Shown: positions 25,290 to 32,299 of the stretch, one piece after another
Layout of the letters: each line of letters starts with the position of its first letter
Numbering within the stretch: position 1 is the stretch's first letter
NCBI GenBank assembly: GCA_018652335.1
Contig: JABICI010000030.1
Span: 1-32,299, forward strand
From: Flavobacteriales bacterium
Lineage (GTDB): Bacteria > Bacteroidota > Bacteroidia > Flavobacteriales > BACL11
Direction of reading: 5' to 3'
Length of the DNA: 32,299 nt
Program-made: the position numbers and the translations under genes
The notes under the pieces: model-generated
The model's database searches: none
What the model was told of the DNA's origin: nothing
The model's input: the letters and a program-made list of their open reading frames with translations, nothing else

Positions 25290-27598
25290 TAATTCTTAAA
25301 ATTAAAGTCTTGGGATTGGTTAGATATCATAACACTAAATTTACCATCTTCAGTAATCCAATTATTTCCAATACCATAAAATTGCAAATCATCTTTTCCA
25401 ATTAAAAACTCAACAGTTCTTGTTTCATTAACTTCTAACTCTATCTTTGAAAACCTTTTTAATTTCTTTAAAGATGGAGAAATAGTGGCATAGTGATCTC
25501 TTATATATAATTGAACAACTTCTTTAGCCTTAAATTCACCAGTATTTTTTACATCAACAGATACAATTAAATTATCATTTGAAAATAATGTACTCGAACT
25601 CAGCTTCAAATTAGAGTAAGAAAAAGTTGAATAACTTAATCCATACCCAAAATCCCACTGTGGATTGTAAAAATCATTTTTCCAAGTATTTGCATTAATA
25701 ACTTCAGACTGTTTATGATCATAATACATGATGACACCATTATGTCTTGGATATGTATAAGGTAATTTTCCAGATGGAATAACATCACCAGCTAAAATAT
25801 CAGCAATCACTTTCCCACCTTGATCACCAGGTAAGTAGGCTTGCAATATAGCATTAGACAAAGGCTCAATCTCTCTAATTACCTTAGGTCTTCCCTCAAC
25901 AAGAACTAAAATAATTGGGATACCTGTTTTACTTATTTCCTTTACAATAAATTGTTGTTCAATTGGAAGATCTAAAGAGTATATATCTCCCGGCCTTTCA
26001 GTAGAAGGAAGTTCTCCGACACAAATAATCGCAACATCTGAAGATTTTGCTGCTCTAACTGCGTTGTTGAGATCTTTTGAAGGAATATCAGCTTCATCCC
26101 CATTAACCATTAACATTTTTGATCCTTCAAAAAATGAAACATTTTCAAACTTTTCTTCTAGTGCCTCCTTGATGGTAGGATAAGAGTTATTGTAGGATTG
26201 ATCTATTCCCTGCCAAGTATGAGTCCAAGCACCATTCAAACAATTTAAACTATTTGCAGTCGGACCTAAAACCAATATAGATTTATCTTTTGATAAAGGA
26301 AGAATATCATTATTATTTTTCAAAAGAGTAACTGACTCGGAAGCTGCATTATATGCTGCATTTTTAAATTCTTCTGAACCAAATTTAGAATACTCAATAT
26401 TAGATGAACTGTGACTATCCTGAAATAAATTAGCATAATATTTAACTCTAATAATTCTTCTAACGGCATCATTCAATCTTTTTTCGCTAACCGTACCTTC
26501 TCGTACAAGTTCAACGAGTAGATTACAATAACTCTTATATTCAGGATTATTAGGAACCATGCTCATATCTACTCCAGCATTAATTGCGGTAGCTATAGCA
26601 TCTTTTAATGTTGAATCAGTTTGTGCTACTTTATGTAAATTAATAAAATCTTCCCAATCTGAAACAGCAAAACCAATAAAACCCCATTTTTCTTTTAAGA
26701 TTTCAGTAAGTAAATATTTATTTGCGTGGCCTGGAATTCCATTTACCTCTCCACTATTTACCATAACGGTTAATGCACCCGCATCAATAGCATCCTTAAA
26801 TGGAGGCAAGTAATATTCCTCCATAGTTCTATTTGGTATTAAAGCAGGAGTTCTATCTCTGCCAGATGATGGGTAACTATATCCAACATAATGTTTTAAG
26901 CAAGCAACAACATGATTACTATCAATCATTTGCTTTCCTTGATATCCTTCAACAATTGCAGTACCAAAAGTTTTTGCTAAGTAAACATCTTCACCAAGAG
27001 TTTCAAAAAATCTAGACCAAATTGGTTTTCTTCCTAAATCTAGAACAGGAGAAAAATTCCATGGTACACCAGAAGCTCTAGTCTCATAAGCAGTTATCTC
27101 CGCCATCTTTCTAGCATGTGATATATCCCATGTTGCAGCCAAGCCTATTTCTTGTGGAAAAAGAGTACTATTTTGAATGTATGTTGCACCATGAATAGCA
27201 TCTACACCATAAATTACAGGTATTTTATGATTAGTTTTTAGTGCAACTGCTTGAATATCTTTAATAATACTATTCCACTTGTTAAGCGAGAATGTATGGT
27301 TTGAAACATTTAAAACAGAACCAACATTATACTCAACAATAGCTTTATCTAATTTATTCTCATCAATTTGATGTGGCTCAACAAGCGTATTTGTACTATC
27401 CTTTAAAAGAATTGCATCTAATGTAATCTGACAAGTCTGACCAACCTTTTCCTCAGTAGACATCTTACTAATAATAGTTGTAATTGAATCTTCTATTTTA
27501 GGATCAAGTTTATTTGACTTAATTGAATTGTTGCTGTTACATGAAAATAATACGACTGCAACTATAAATAAGAATAATTTATTCATTAGATTAATCAT
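25289..27598 (-). CDS. GH3 family beta-glucosidase lipoprotein
   Basis: 769 residues, usual for BglX-like GH3 enzymes. Lipobox LFSC at Cys20 (Cys16 if the second Met, at 27586, is the start); residues after Cys (NSNNS) lack an acidic export tag, so a periplasm-facing position is likely. Motifs: MSTEEKVGQ, KHYVGY (235-240), and the nucleophile Asp314 in AVSDWEDF; the C-terminal fibronectin-like domain is present (VSVDVKNTGEFKAKEVVQLYI). It releases glucose from short beta-glucans. The start directly abuts the transporter stop (TAA then ATG). Confidence 0.92.
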   Translation of the reverse strand: MINLMNKLFLFIVAVVLFSCNSNNSIKSNKLDPKIEDSITTIISKMSTEEKVGQTCQITLDAILLKDSTNTLVEPHQIDENKLDKAIVEYNVGSVLNVSNHTFSLNKWNSIIKDIQAVALKTNHKIPVIYGVDAIHGATYIQNSTLFPQEIGLAATWDISHARKMAEITAYETRASGVPWNFSPVLDLGRKPIWSRFFETLGEDVYLAKTFGTAIVEGYQGKQMIDSNHVVACLKHYVGYSYPSSGRDRTPALIPNRTMEEYYLPPFKDAIDAGALTVMVNSGEVNGIPGHANKYLLTEILKEKWGFIGFAVSDWEDFINLHKVAQTDSTLKDAIATAINAGVDMSMVPNNPEYKSYCNLLVELVREGTVSEKRLNDAVRRIIRVKYYANLFQDSHSSSNIEYSKFGSEEFKNAAYNAASESVTLLKNNNDILPLSKDKSILVLGPTANSLNCLNGAWTHTWQGIDQSYNNSYPTIKEALEEKFENVSFFEGSKMLMVNGDEADIPSKDLNNAVRAAKSSDVAIICVGELPSTERPGDIYSLDLPIEQQFIVKEISKTGIPIILVLVEGRPKVIREIEPLSNAILQAYLPGDQGGKVIADILAGDVIPSGKLPYTYPRHNGVIMYYDHKQSEVINANTWKNDFYNPQWDFGYGLSYSTFSYSNLKLSSSTLFSNDNLIVSVDVKNTGEFKAKEVVQLYIRDHYATISPSLKKLKRFSKIELEVNETRTVEFLIGKDDLQFYGIGNNWITEDGKFSVMISNQSQDFNFKN

Positions 27599-29233
27599 TT
27601 ATTGAAATATTTTTTTTGTTTTTTGAGCAAAAATTACTAGATATATAAAACAGAATACTGTTACCCAGTATGATTGGTGAATTCCTATAATATCTGCTAA
27701 CTTACCTTGTATTGGTGGTATGATGGCACCACCAAGAATCATCATAACTAAAAATGCTGAACCTTGAGAAGTAAATTTTCCTAAACCTTTAATACTTAAA
27801 GAAAAGATAGAAGGCCACATAATAGAACAAAACAAACCACCACTTAAAAAAGAAAAAATAGCTATCGTTCCAGTTGTGTACAAACCAACAAGCATAGCCA
27901 AAATACCAAAAATACCAAATACCATTAGAGTTGAGGTTGGTTTATCTTTTCCTATAAAGAAACCAGCTATTTGGATAGCAACACATATTGCAAATGCAAA
28001 TAAATGCTTTACTTCAAATCCGGAGATTGCATTTACAGATAGTACTACGCCAAAAGCAACATATGGTACAATGATATATAACCATTTTTTCAAAGTATTA
28101 GACGGGTTAAAAACAGTTATTGCGCCTGTCCATCTACCAATCATTAAACCACCCCAATACATTGAAATATAAGGTGCAATTTCATCTGGTTTTAAAGAGC
28201 CAAAACTTGGTGTTTGTAAAAGATCTCCTAAATTACTTTGAATAGAAACTTCAACACCAACATATGTGAAAATTGCAAGCATCCCAAGTACTAGCTGAGG
28301 ATACTGCATAGCTCCCCAACCATCTGAATTTTTTCTAGCTAAATAATTCGATAATAGAAGACCTCCAACAACAACAAAAAGTCCAAAAAGAGATAAATTA
28401 AGAATTAAGGAGTCAGATTCTTCACTTAAGGATTGACCATCTGCAAGCCCAACGTATTGATTAAATACTTGATAAAAAATTATAATAAGTAATACAGTTA
28501 TTGAAATTAAAGCAGACATAGCTTTAGGAGCACCAAGAAAACTAGAATCTTCTTTTCCATCAGGCAGTTTCTTAGAAAAATGAAATAAACTTGCAGCTGC
28601 TATAAATAAAATTCCAACACCAATATAAAGTAATTGAACAGCTGATAATGTAATTTGATTTGCAGCTATCTGAGCATCTAAATCAATATCAGCACTAGCA
28701 ACAGTACCAAAAAGAGCTAAAGACACTACAATTGGACCAATTGAAGTACCAAAAGAATTTACCCCACCAGCTAAATTGAGCCTATGAGATCCCTTATCAG
28801 GATCTCCTAGTGAAATAGCAAAAGGATTTGCTGCTGTTTGTTGCAGTGAAAAACCCAAACCTACAATAAATAAGGCCCCAAGAATATAAGTAAATGTAGA
28901 TGAATCACCTGGACTAGCACCATTTACTGCAGTAACCATTGCAACAGCACCAATAGCTGATAGTAACAAGCCTTTAACTATACTACTCTTGAAGCCCCAT
29001 GAGTTCATTATGTCTGTATTTCTTATACTAGAAAATATAAACAAAAATAAGGCTCCAATATAATACGCACCATAAAAAGCAAAGTCAATTAACTGACTTT
29101 GAAATTGATCTAACTTAAAATATGTTTTACAAAATGGAATAAACACTCCATTACTTGCTGCTATAAAACCCCAAAAGAAAAAAACTGTTATAAGAGTGTA
29201 AAGAGCTTGTTTGTGATTACTATTTTCTTTCAT
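27599..29233 (-). CDS. FHS-type MFS sugar/proton symporter
   Basis: 544 residues, longer than the usual 420-440 for fucose/glucose-galactose permeases, mainly through extra loops. About 12 hydrophobic segments, starting [22 protein letters not shown], then [18 protein letters not shown] and [19 protein letters not shown], a pattern of FHS-family transporters. Predicted inner-membrane importer for the glucose or disaccharide liberated by the neighbouring hydrolases. 6 bases after the GH16 gene and directly adjacent to GH3. Confidence 0.85.
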   Translation of the reverse strand: MKENSNHKQALYTLITVFFFWGFIAASNGVFIPFCKTYFKLDQFQSQLIDFAFYGAYYIGALFLFIFSSIRNTDIMNSWGFKSSIVKGLLLSAIGAVAMVTAVNGASPGDSSTFTYILGALFIVGLGFSLQQTAANPFAISLGDPDKGSHRLNLAGGVNSFGTSIGPIVVSLALFGTVASADIDLDAQIAANQITLSAVQLLYIGVGILFIAAASLFHFSKKLPDGKEDSSFLGAPKAMSALISITVLLIIIFYQVFNQYVGLADGQSLSEESDSLILNLSLFGLFVVVGGLLLSNYLARKNSDGWGAMQYPQLVLGMLAIFTYVGVEVSIQSNLGDLLQTPSFGSLKPDEIAPYISMYWGGLMIGRWTGAITVFNPSNTLKKWLYIIVPYVAFGVVLSVNAISGFEVKHLFAFAICVAIQIAGFFIGKDKPTSTLMVFGIFGILAMLVGLYTTGTIAIFSFLSGGLFCSIMWPSIFSLSIKGLGKFTSQGSAFLVMMILGGAIIPPIQGKLADIIGIHQSYWVTVFCFIYLVIFAQKTKKIFQ

Positions 29234-29239
29234 TTTAAA

Positions 29240-30310
29240 TTATTTAATTATTACTTTCTTGTTAATTTTATTTCCATCAAAATCTTCTATTTCAATTATA
29301 TACATACCACTATTAAGATGCCCTACATTAACTTTTGATTTACCATTGACATCATGATTTGAAGATATTCTACCATCTAAATTATAGATTAGTAAGTTTT
29401 TAAATTTGTAGTCGAAATTTTCGAAACTAAGATAGTCCTGAGAGTAATTAATAAAATCTGCATCATAAATAACATCTGAAACACCTGTTATATTATCTTG
29501 GTATACTCGAACATAGTCAACTTGAATTTGATTTGGAAAAACAGTATTTGCATTTGGACCTGATTGTGTAATAGCAAGATTAATCATTATATACCACTGA
29601 TTAGTATTAAAAGGCCAATCATGCTGAGAGGGTACCGACCAATAGCTTGATGGATCAATTGAAAATATTTCATTATCGTCAACAAACCAAGTTATAGTAT
29701 CTTCTTTCCAAATCACAGAATATGTATGAAATTCGTCAGCATATGAACCAGAGGAAATATATGTCGAGAAATTCTGGTAAAAATGAGAAGATTGAGAATA
29801 AGGACATGTTCCAAGATGAGCTGCACCGGTTGTACCATTTGTAAAGTAATTACCACCCCATTGCTCCATGATATCAATTTCACCATCACATGGCCAATCA
29901 CCATCAATTGGCAACATCCAAAAAGCTGGCCAAAAACCTTGACCATCAATTGTTTTCATTCTCGCTTCTACTTTTCCATATCTAAAGTCAAATATCCCTT
30001 TAGTTGAAATCTTTGAAGAAGAATAATATGAAGTAGCTCCCCATGAATCAATAATTCCACTTGGTTCTTCTTTAACTTCAATTGTTGCAACTCCATTACT
30101 TAAAGTAGTATTTTGAGATTGATAATACTGTTTTTCACCGTTACCCCATCCCCACATATTGTACTGAGAGCCAGTACCATATTCATGCATCCATTTTGTT
30201 AAATCTAAATCAGTTCCATCAAAATCATCTTCCCATACTAACTGCCAATTTTGTGCTTGTAAAAAGTTACAACAAAACACAAAACAGAAAATTAAAATAT
30301 TTCTAAACAT
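29240..30310 (-). CDS. Secreted GH16 endo-beta-1,3-glucanase (laminarinase-like) with T9SS domain
   Basis: 356 residues; signal peptide to about residue 20 (NFLQAQ). GH16 catalytic motif GEIDIMEQWG with nucleophile Glu144, Asp146 and acid/base Glu149; flanking WPAFWMLPIDGDWPCDG and HTYSVIWKEDTITWFVDD are typical of laminarinase-type GH16 enzymes. The catalytic domain spans about 25-275. Residues about 285-356 form a T9SS-type tail (LNSGMYIIEIEDFDGNKINKKVIIK). It would cut beta-1,3-glucan at the cell surface. 5 bases after the upstream gene. Confidence 0.93.
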   Translation of the reverse strand: MFRNILIFCFVFCCNFLQAQNWQLVWEDDFDGTDLDLTKWMHEYGTGSQYNMWGWGNGEKQYYQSQNTTLSNGVATIEVKEEPSGIIDSWGATSYYSSSKISTKGIFDFRYGKVEARMKTIDGQGFWPAFWMLPIDGDWPCDGEIDIMEQWGGNYFTNGTTGAAHLGTCPYSQSSHFYQNFSTYISSGSYADEFHTYSVIWKEDTITWFVDDNEIFSIDPSSYWSVPSQHDWPFNTNQWYIMINLAITQSGPNANTVFPNQIQVDYVRVYQDNITGVSDVIYDADFINYSQDYLSFENFDYKFKNLLIYNLDGRISSNHDVNGKSKVNVGHLNSGMYIIEIEDFDGNKINKKVIIK

Positions 30311-30315
30311 ATTTT

Positions 30316-32067
30316 TTATAATTTAATTAATTTTTGTCTAATAATTTTTTTTGAACTTTGAATTTCAATAAAGTAGATATCTGTTAATAAACTTGATAAA
30401 TCTATAATTATTTTAGATTCTGGATTTGATTGCTCAAAAATTATCTCTCCTAACAAACTATATATAGTAATCAAATCAACATTCTCTAAATTTTGGATTG
30501 ACACTTTTGATGATGTGGGATTAGGATAAATTTTAAATTTTTCAGTATTATTAAGATTTAAATCTAATGTTAGACAATCAATTATACAAGATAGTGAATC
30601 GACATATTGACCTGTTCCATCAATATTTTCAACACATCCATCTTGGATGCAATCCCAACTTATAGCAGGTGGATTAGTAGTACAGACAAAACAATCTTCC
30701 CAACATACTGGATCTAAAATAGTATCAGAAAATATGTTAATATTTCTATTAACATAACCCCAACCATTTGGAGCTGCTTGATCATAATTAATAGAAATAC
30801 ACGTTAAATTTGAATCAAGATTTTCTTGAATAGACCATGTATCTGCTGAAAATTTAAACTCTTGTAAGGCAGTATCAACTAAAGTTGTAAATTCCCAGAT
30901 ATTATCACCATTTGCATCAGTCATTGGCCAGCAATTACCACACCAATTATTAAACTCTCCATTAACTTCAGGAATGGTAAATCCAGTTACATTTGACATG
31001 TCAACTTGAAATGTTACATTGTATGATGTTTGAGGAATAAAACAATCTCCACAACTTTGCCAACAAACAGGATCTAAAATAGTATCTCCTGTTACTTCAA
31101 TAAATCTGTTCGTATAACCAGAAGCCGAGAATGTACATGGATCTCCTGGAAACAAATTTTCTTCAATGTTCCAATTATCTGCAGAAAATTTATATTCCCA
31201 TCCTGGTGCAGCAGAAGGACCTGTTCCTTCAAGAATTGGTATTGTAATCTCCCAAATTGAATCATTATTTAAATCTGTCATAGCTGCGCAATTCCCACAC
31301 CAACCATTAAACATTCCATTTACTTCAGGAATTGTATAGGTTAATGAAGTTTGCCCTCTTAAATCAAGCTGAAAAGTGACATTATACTCATAAATACAAC
31401 TATTATCAGTACAAGTAGCAAGTGAATCAAAGTTAAATGCTGCAGTATCGATACATCCAGTAATAAAACCACATGTACCATCATCTATGTTTGCTAAGGG
31501 ATTAAAATTACAAGCTAAAGAATCAGTACAGCCTAGAATTTGTGGATATATACAAGAGGTATCCTGACAAGTTGCTAATGAATCATAATTAATAGCTAAA
31601 GAATCCATACAACCATACAAACATGTAATACAACTCCCATCATCAATTGTTGCATTAATATTAAAATTTGATGCAGTTGAGTCAGTACATCCATAAATAA
31701 TACATAGTTCACAAGATTGCCAACAAACAACAGATGGTGTATCTGTAGTTAGATTAATTACTCTCTGTGTATCAGTTGAAGCAATAATTATAATACAATT
31801 TTCAGTACCAATAAATTCTTCAGCTACACCATCAACCATAAACTTATAAGTGTAATTAGTAGCTTGAAATGGAGGAACATTAGTTGTGTAAGAAAAAATA
31901 TTTCCAGAATTATTAGTCATTGGATAGCTTACTCCACCCCTAAAAAAATCAACCGTACTAAAATTAGATCCATACAACGACATATCTAAAGAAAATGTAG
32001 CAGAAATAGTCTGAGAATAAGAACTTAAAGAAAAAATAAAAGATAGAACAAAAAGTATTTTTTTCAT
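30316..32067 (-). CDS. Secreted three-module glycan-binding-like protein with Cys-rich array and T9SS domain
   Basis: 583 residues from ATG 32067; an in-frame TTG at 32088 lies inside the -7 promoter box and is rejected. Signal peptide to about residue 19 (SLSSYSQ). Three related beta-sandwich modules: 21-122 (diverged), 229-342 and 350-462; each ends with a CW.SC/CWEDC..C signature, and the last two share IPEVNG.FN.WCGNC..MTD. An array of four to five Cys-rich GCTD/DDGSC units lies at 125-227. A SWDCIQDGCVEN Cys module precedes the C-terminal T9SS sorting domain (IYPNPTSSKVSI ... IRQKLIKL). Resembles starch-binding/CBM48-like folds, but the family is not recognised. First gene of the glucan operon; presumed surface glucan-binding protein. 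Confidence 0.8.
   Translation of the reverse strand: MKKILFVLSFIFSLSSYSQTISATFSLDMSLYGSNFSTVDFFRGGVSYPMTNNSGNIFSYTTNVPPFQATNYTYKFMVDGVAEEFIGTENCIIIIASTDTQRVINLTTDTPSVVCWQSCELCIIYGCTDSTASNFNINATIDDGSCITCLYGCMDSLAINYDSLATCQDTSCIYPQILGCTDSLACNFNPLANIDDGTCGFITGCIDTAAFNFDSLATCTDNSCIYEYNVTFQLDLRGQTSLTYTIPEVNGMFNGWCGNCAAMTDLNNDSIWEITIPILEGTGPSAAPGWEYKFSADNWNIEENLFPGDPCTFSASGYTNRFIEVTGDTILDPVCWQSCGDCFIPQTSYNVTFQVDMSNVTGFTIPEVNGEFNNWCGNCWPMTDANGDNIWEFTTLVDTALQEFKFSADTWSIQENLDSNLTCISINYDQAAPNGWGYVNRNINIFSDTILDPVCWEDCFVCTTNPPAISWDCIQDGCVENIDGTGQYVDSLSCIIDCLTLDLNLNNTEKFKIYPNPTSSKVSIQNLENVDLITIYSLLGEIIFEQSNPESKIIIDLSSLLTDIYFIEIQSSKKIIRQKLIKL
31387..31695 (-). repeat. Array of Cys-rich GCTD-type modules
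   Basis: Residues about 125-227 of the upstream-most glucan-operon protein contain GCTDSTASNF..DDGSC, GCMDSLAINY...SC, GCTDSLACNF...DDGTC and GCIDTAAFNF..DNSC. Each unit is about 25 residues with two Cys and clustered Asp/Asn, suggestive of a disulfide or calcium-stabilised spacer. Similar modules occur in the proteins at 2253-4688 and 4726-6696. Confidence 0.8.
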
Positions 32068-32085
32068 GACAATATTATTTTTGGT

Positions 32086-32116
32086 CAAATATACGTACTT
32101 AGTGTATAACTTACAA
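32086..32116 (-). promoter_or_regulatory. Promoter of the glucan operon (TTG-N20-TATATTTG)
   Basis: On the minus strand TTG (32116-32114), 20 bases, then TATATTTG (32093-32086) match the Bacteroidota pattern TTG/N17-23/TAnnTTTG. Start of transcription would be about 32080, giving a short 5' leader of some 13 bases before ATG 32067. It is the best promoter in the window and probably drives all 11 genes. Confidence 0.65.
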
Positions 32117-32133
32117 TTAATAAACTATTAATT
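32115..32133. promoter_or_regulatory. 8-bp inverted repeat overlapping the operon -33 element (candidate operator)
   Basis: AATTAATA (32115-32122), spacer AAC, TATTAATT (32126-32133) form a perfect inverted repeat that overlaps the TTG at 32114-32116. A repressor bound here, for example the NrtR-like protein encoded at the end of the operon, would block the promoter. Composition is all A/T, so chance is a real alternative. Confidence 0.35.
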
Positions 32134-32166
32134 TATAGAGAATTAAAGTATTAATAATAAATAAAA

Positions 32167-32196
32167 AAGAAGCCCGAACAAATGTCCGGGCTTCTT
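32167..32196 (-). terminator. Intrinsic terminator of the right-edge T9SS gene
   Basis: AAGAAGCCCG (32167-32176) pairs with CGGGCTTCTT (32187-32196), a perfect 10-bp GC-rich stem with a 10-base loop region. On the minus strand it is followed by a run of T, as expected for termination of leftward transcripts. It isolates the glucan operon from the gene at 32219. Confidence 0.88.
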
Positions 32197-32218
32197 AATA
32201 TTAAAAACTAATTAAAGC

Positions 32219-32299
32219 TTATTGAAGCATTAGTTTCTTGTTAACTACACCAGTATTTGTTGTAATCTCTAAGAAGTAAACTCCTTTAGTGTTTTCCGC
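32219..32299 (-). CDS. 3' end of a T9SS-exported protein (partial)
   Basis: The last 26 codons before a TAA at 32219-32221: TKGVYFLEITTNTGVVNKKLMLQ is the closing beta-strand pair of a type A T9SS sorting domain. The rest lies beyond the right edge, so the function of the passenger cannot be told. Transcribed leftward, it ends at the terminator 32167-32196. Confidence 0.85.
   Translation of the reverse strand, partial: AENTKGVYFLEITTNTGVVNKKLMLQ

Noticed and set aside
26559-26813. 84-codon plus-strand frame opposite the GH3 gene
   Set aside because: Lies antisense within conserved GH3 catalytic sequence; no independent support.
27876-28172. 98-codon plus-strand frame opposite the MFS gene
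   Set aside because: Reverse-strand shadow of membrane segments; no signal or start context.

Overview
The window looks like the chromosome of a marine or aquatic member of the Bacteroidota, class Flavobacteriia. The evidence is low GC with AT-rich codons, promoter boxes of the Bacteroidota type TAnnTTTG, several proteins with C-terminal type IX secretion (T9SS) sorting domains, Cys-rich GCTD...DDGSC modules, a flavobacterial-type zeaxanthin gene set, and a glucan-degradation operon. I see no tRNA, rRNA, CRISPR array, insertion sequence or phage gene. Coding density is very high; no gene-free stretch exceeds about 130 bases.

Region 1 (1-7350, minus strand) holds, in transcription order, a flavin-reductase-like FMN protein, a Kelch-repeat T9SS protein, a CotH-kinase-type secreted protein, and a large lectin-like adhesin that runs off the left edge. 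The adhesin has a legume-lectin-like domain followed by seven exact 51-residue repeats. This is a block of cell-surface or secreted proteins.

Region 2 (7476-14103, plus strand) is a tightly packed operon transcribed divergently from the flavin reductase: SRPBCC protein, a probable 22-codon membrane microprotein, phytoene desaturase (crtI), phytoene synthase (crtB), a small secreted protein of unknown function, carotenoid hydroxylase (crtZ), a TIGR01777 epimerase, a SOUL heme-binding protein, msrA, and an Fpg/Nei DNA glycosylase with a degenerate zinc finger. The first six are joined by five consecutive 4-base ATGA overlaps. No lycopene cyclase is present. Beside it, on the minus strand, lies umuDC (14116-15820). 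Together these suggest a light and oxidative stress island: pigment, repair of oxidised methionine and guanine, and translesion synthesis.

Region 3 (15952-32067, minus strand) is an 11-gene, 16-kb operon driven by a good Bacteroidota promoter just upstream of 32067. In transcription order it encodes a secreted three-module binding protein, a GH16 laminarinase-like enzyme, an FHS-type sugar transporter, a GH3 beta-glucosidase lipoprotein, two outer-membrane beta-barrel proteins of unrecognised family, two lipoproteins and one T9SS protein with carbohydrate-binding-like beta-sandwiches, a clan GH-A hydrolase, and an NrtR-like regulator whose Nudix box is degenerate. It reads as a beta-1,3-glucan (laminarin-like) utilization locus without SusC/SusD. 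The two unusual barrels sit where the import pair would be expected, making this the most interesting candidate system.

At the right edge (32219-32299) is the 3' end of another T9SS protein, closed by a strong intrinsic terminator.
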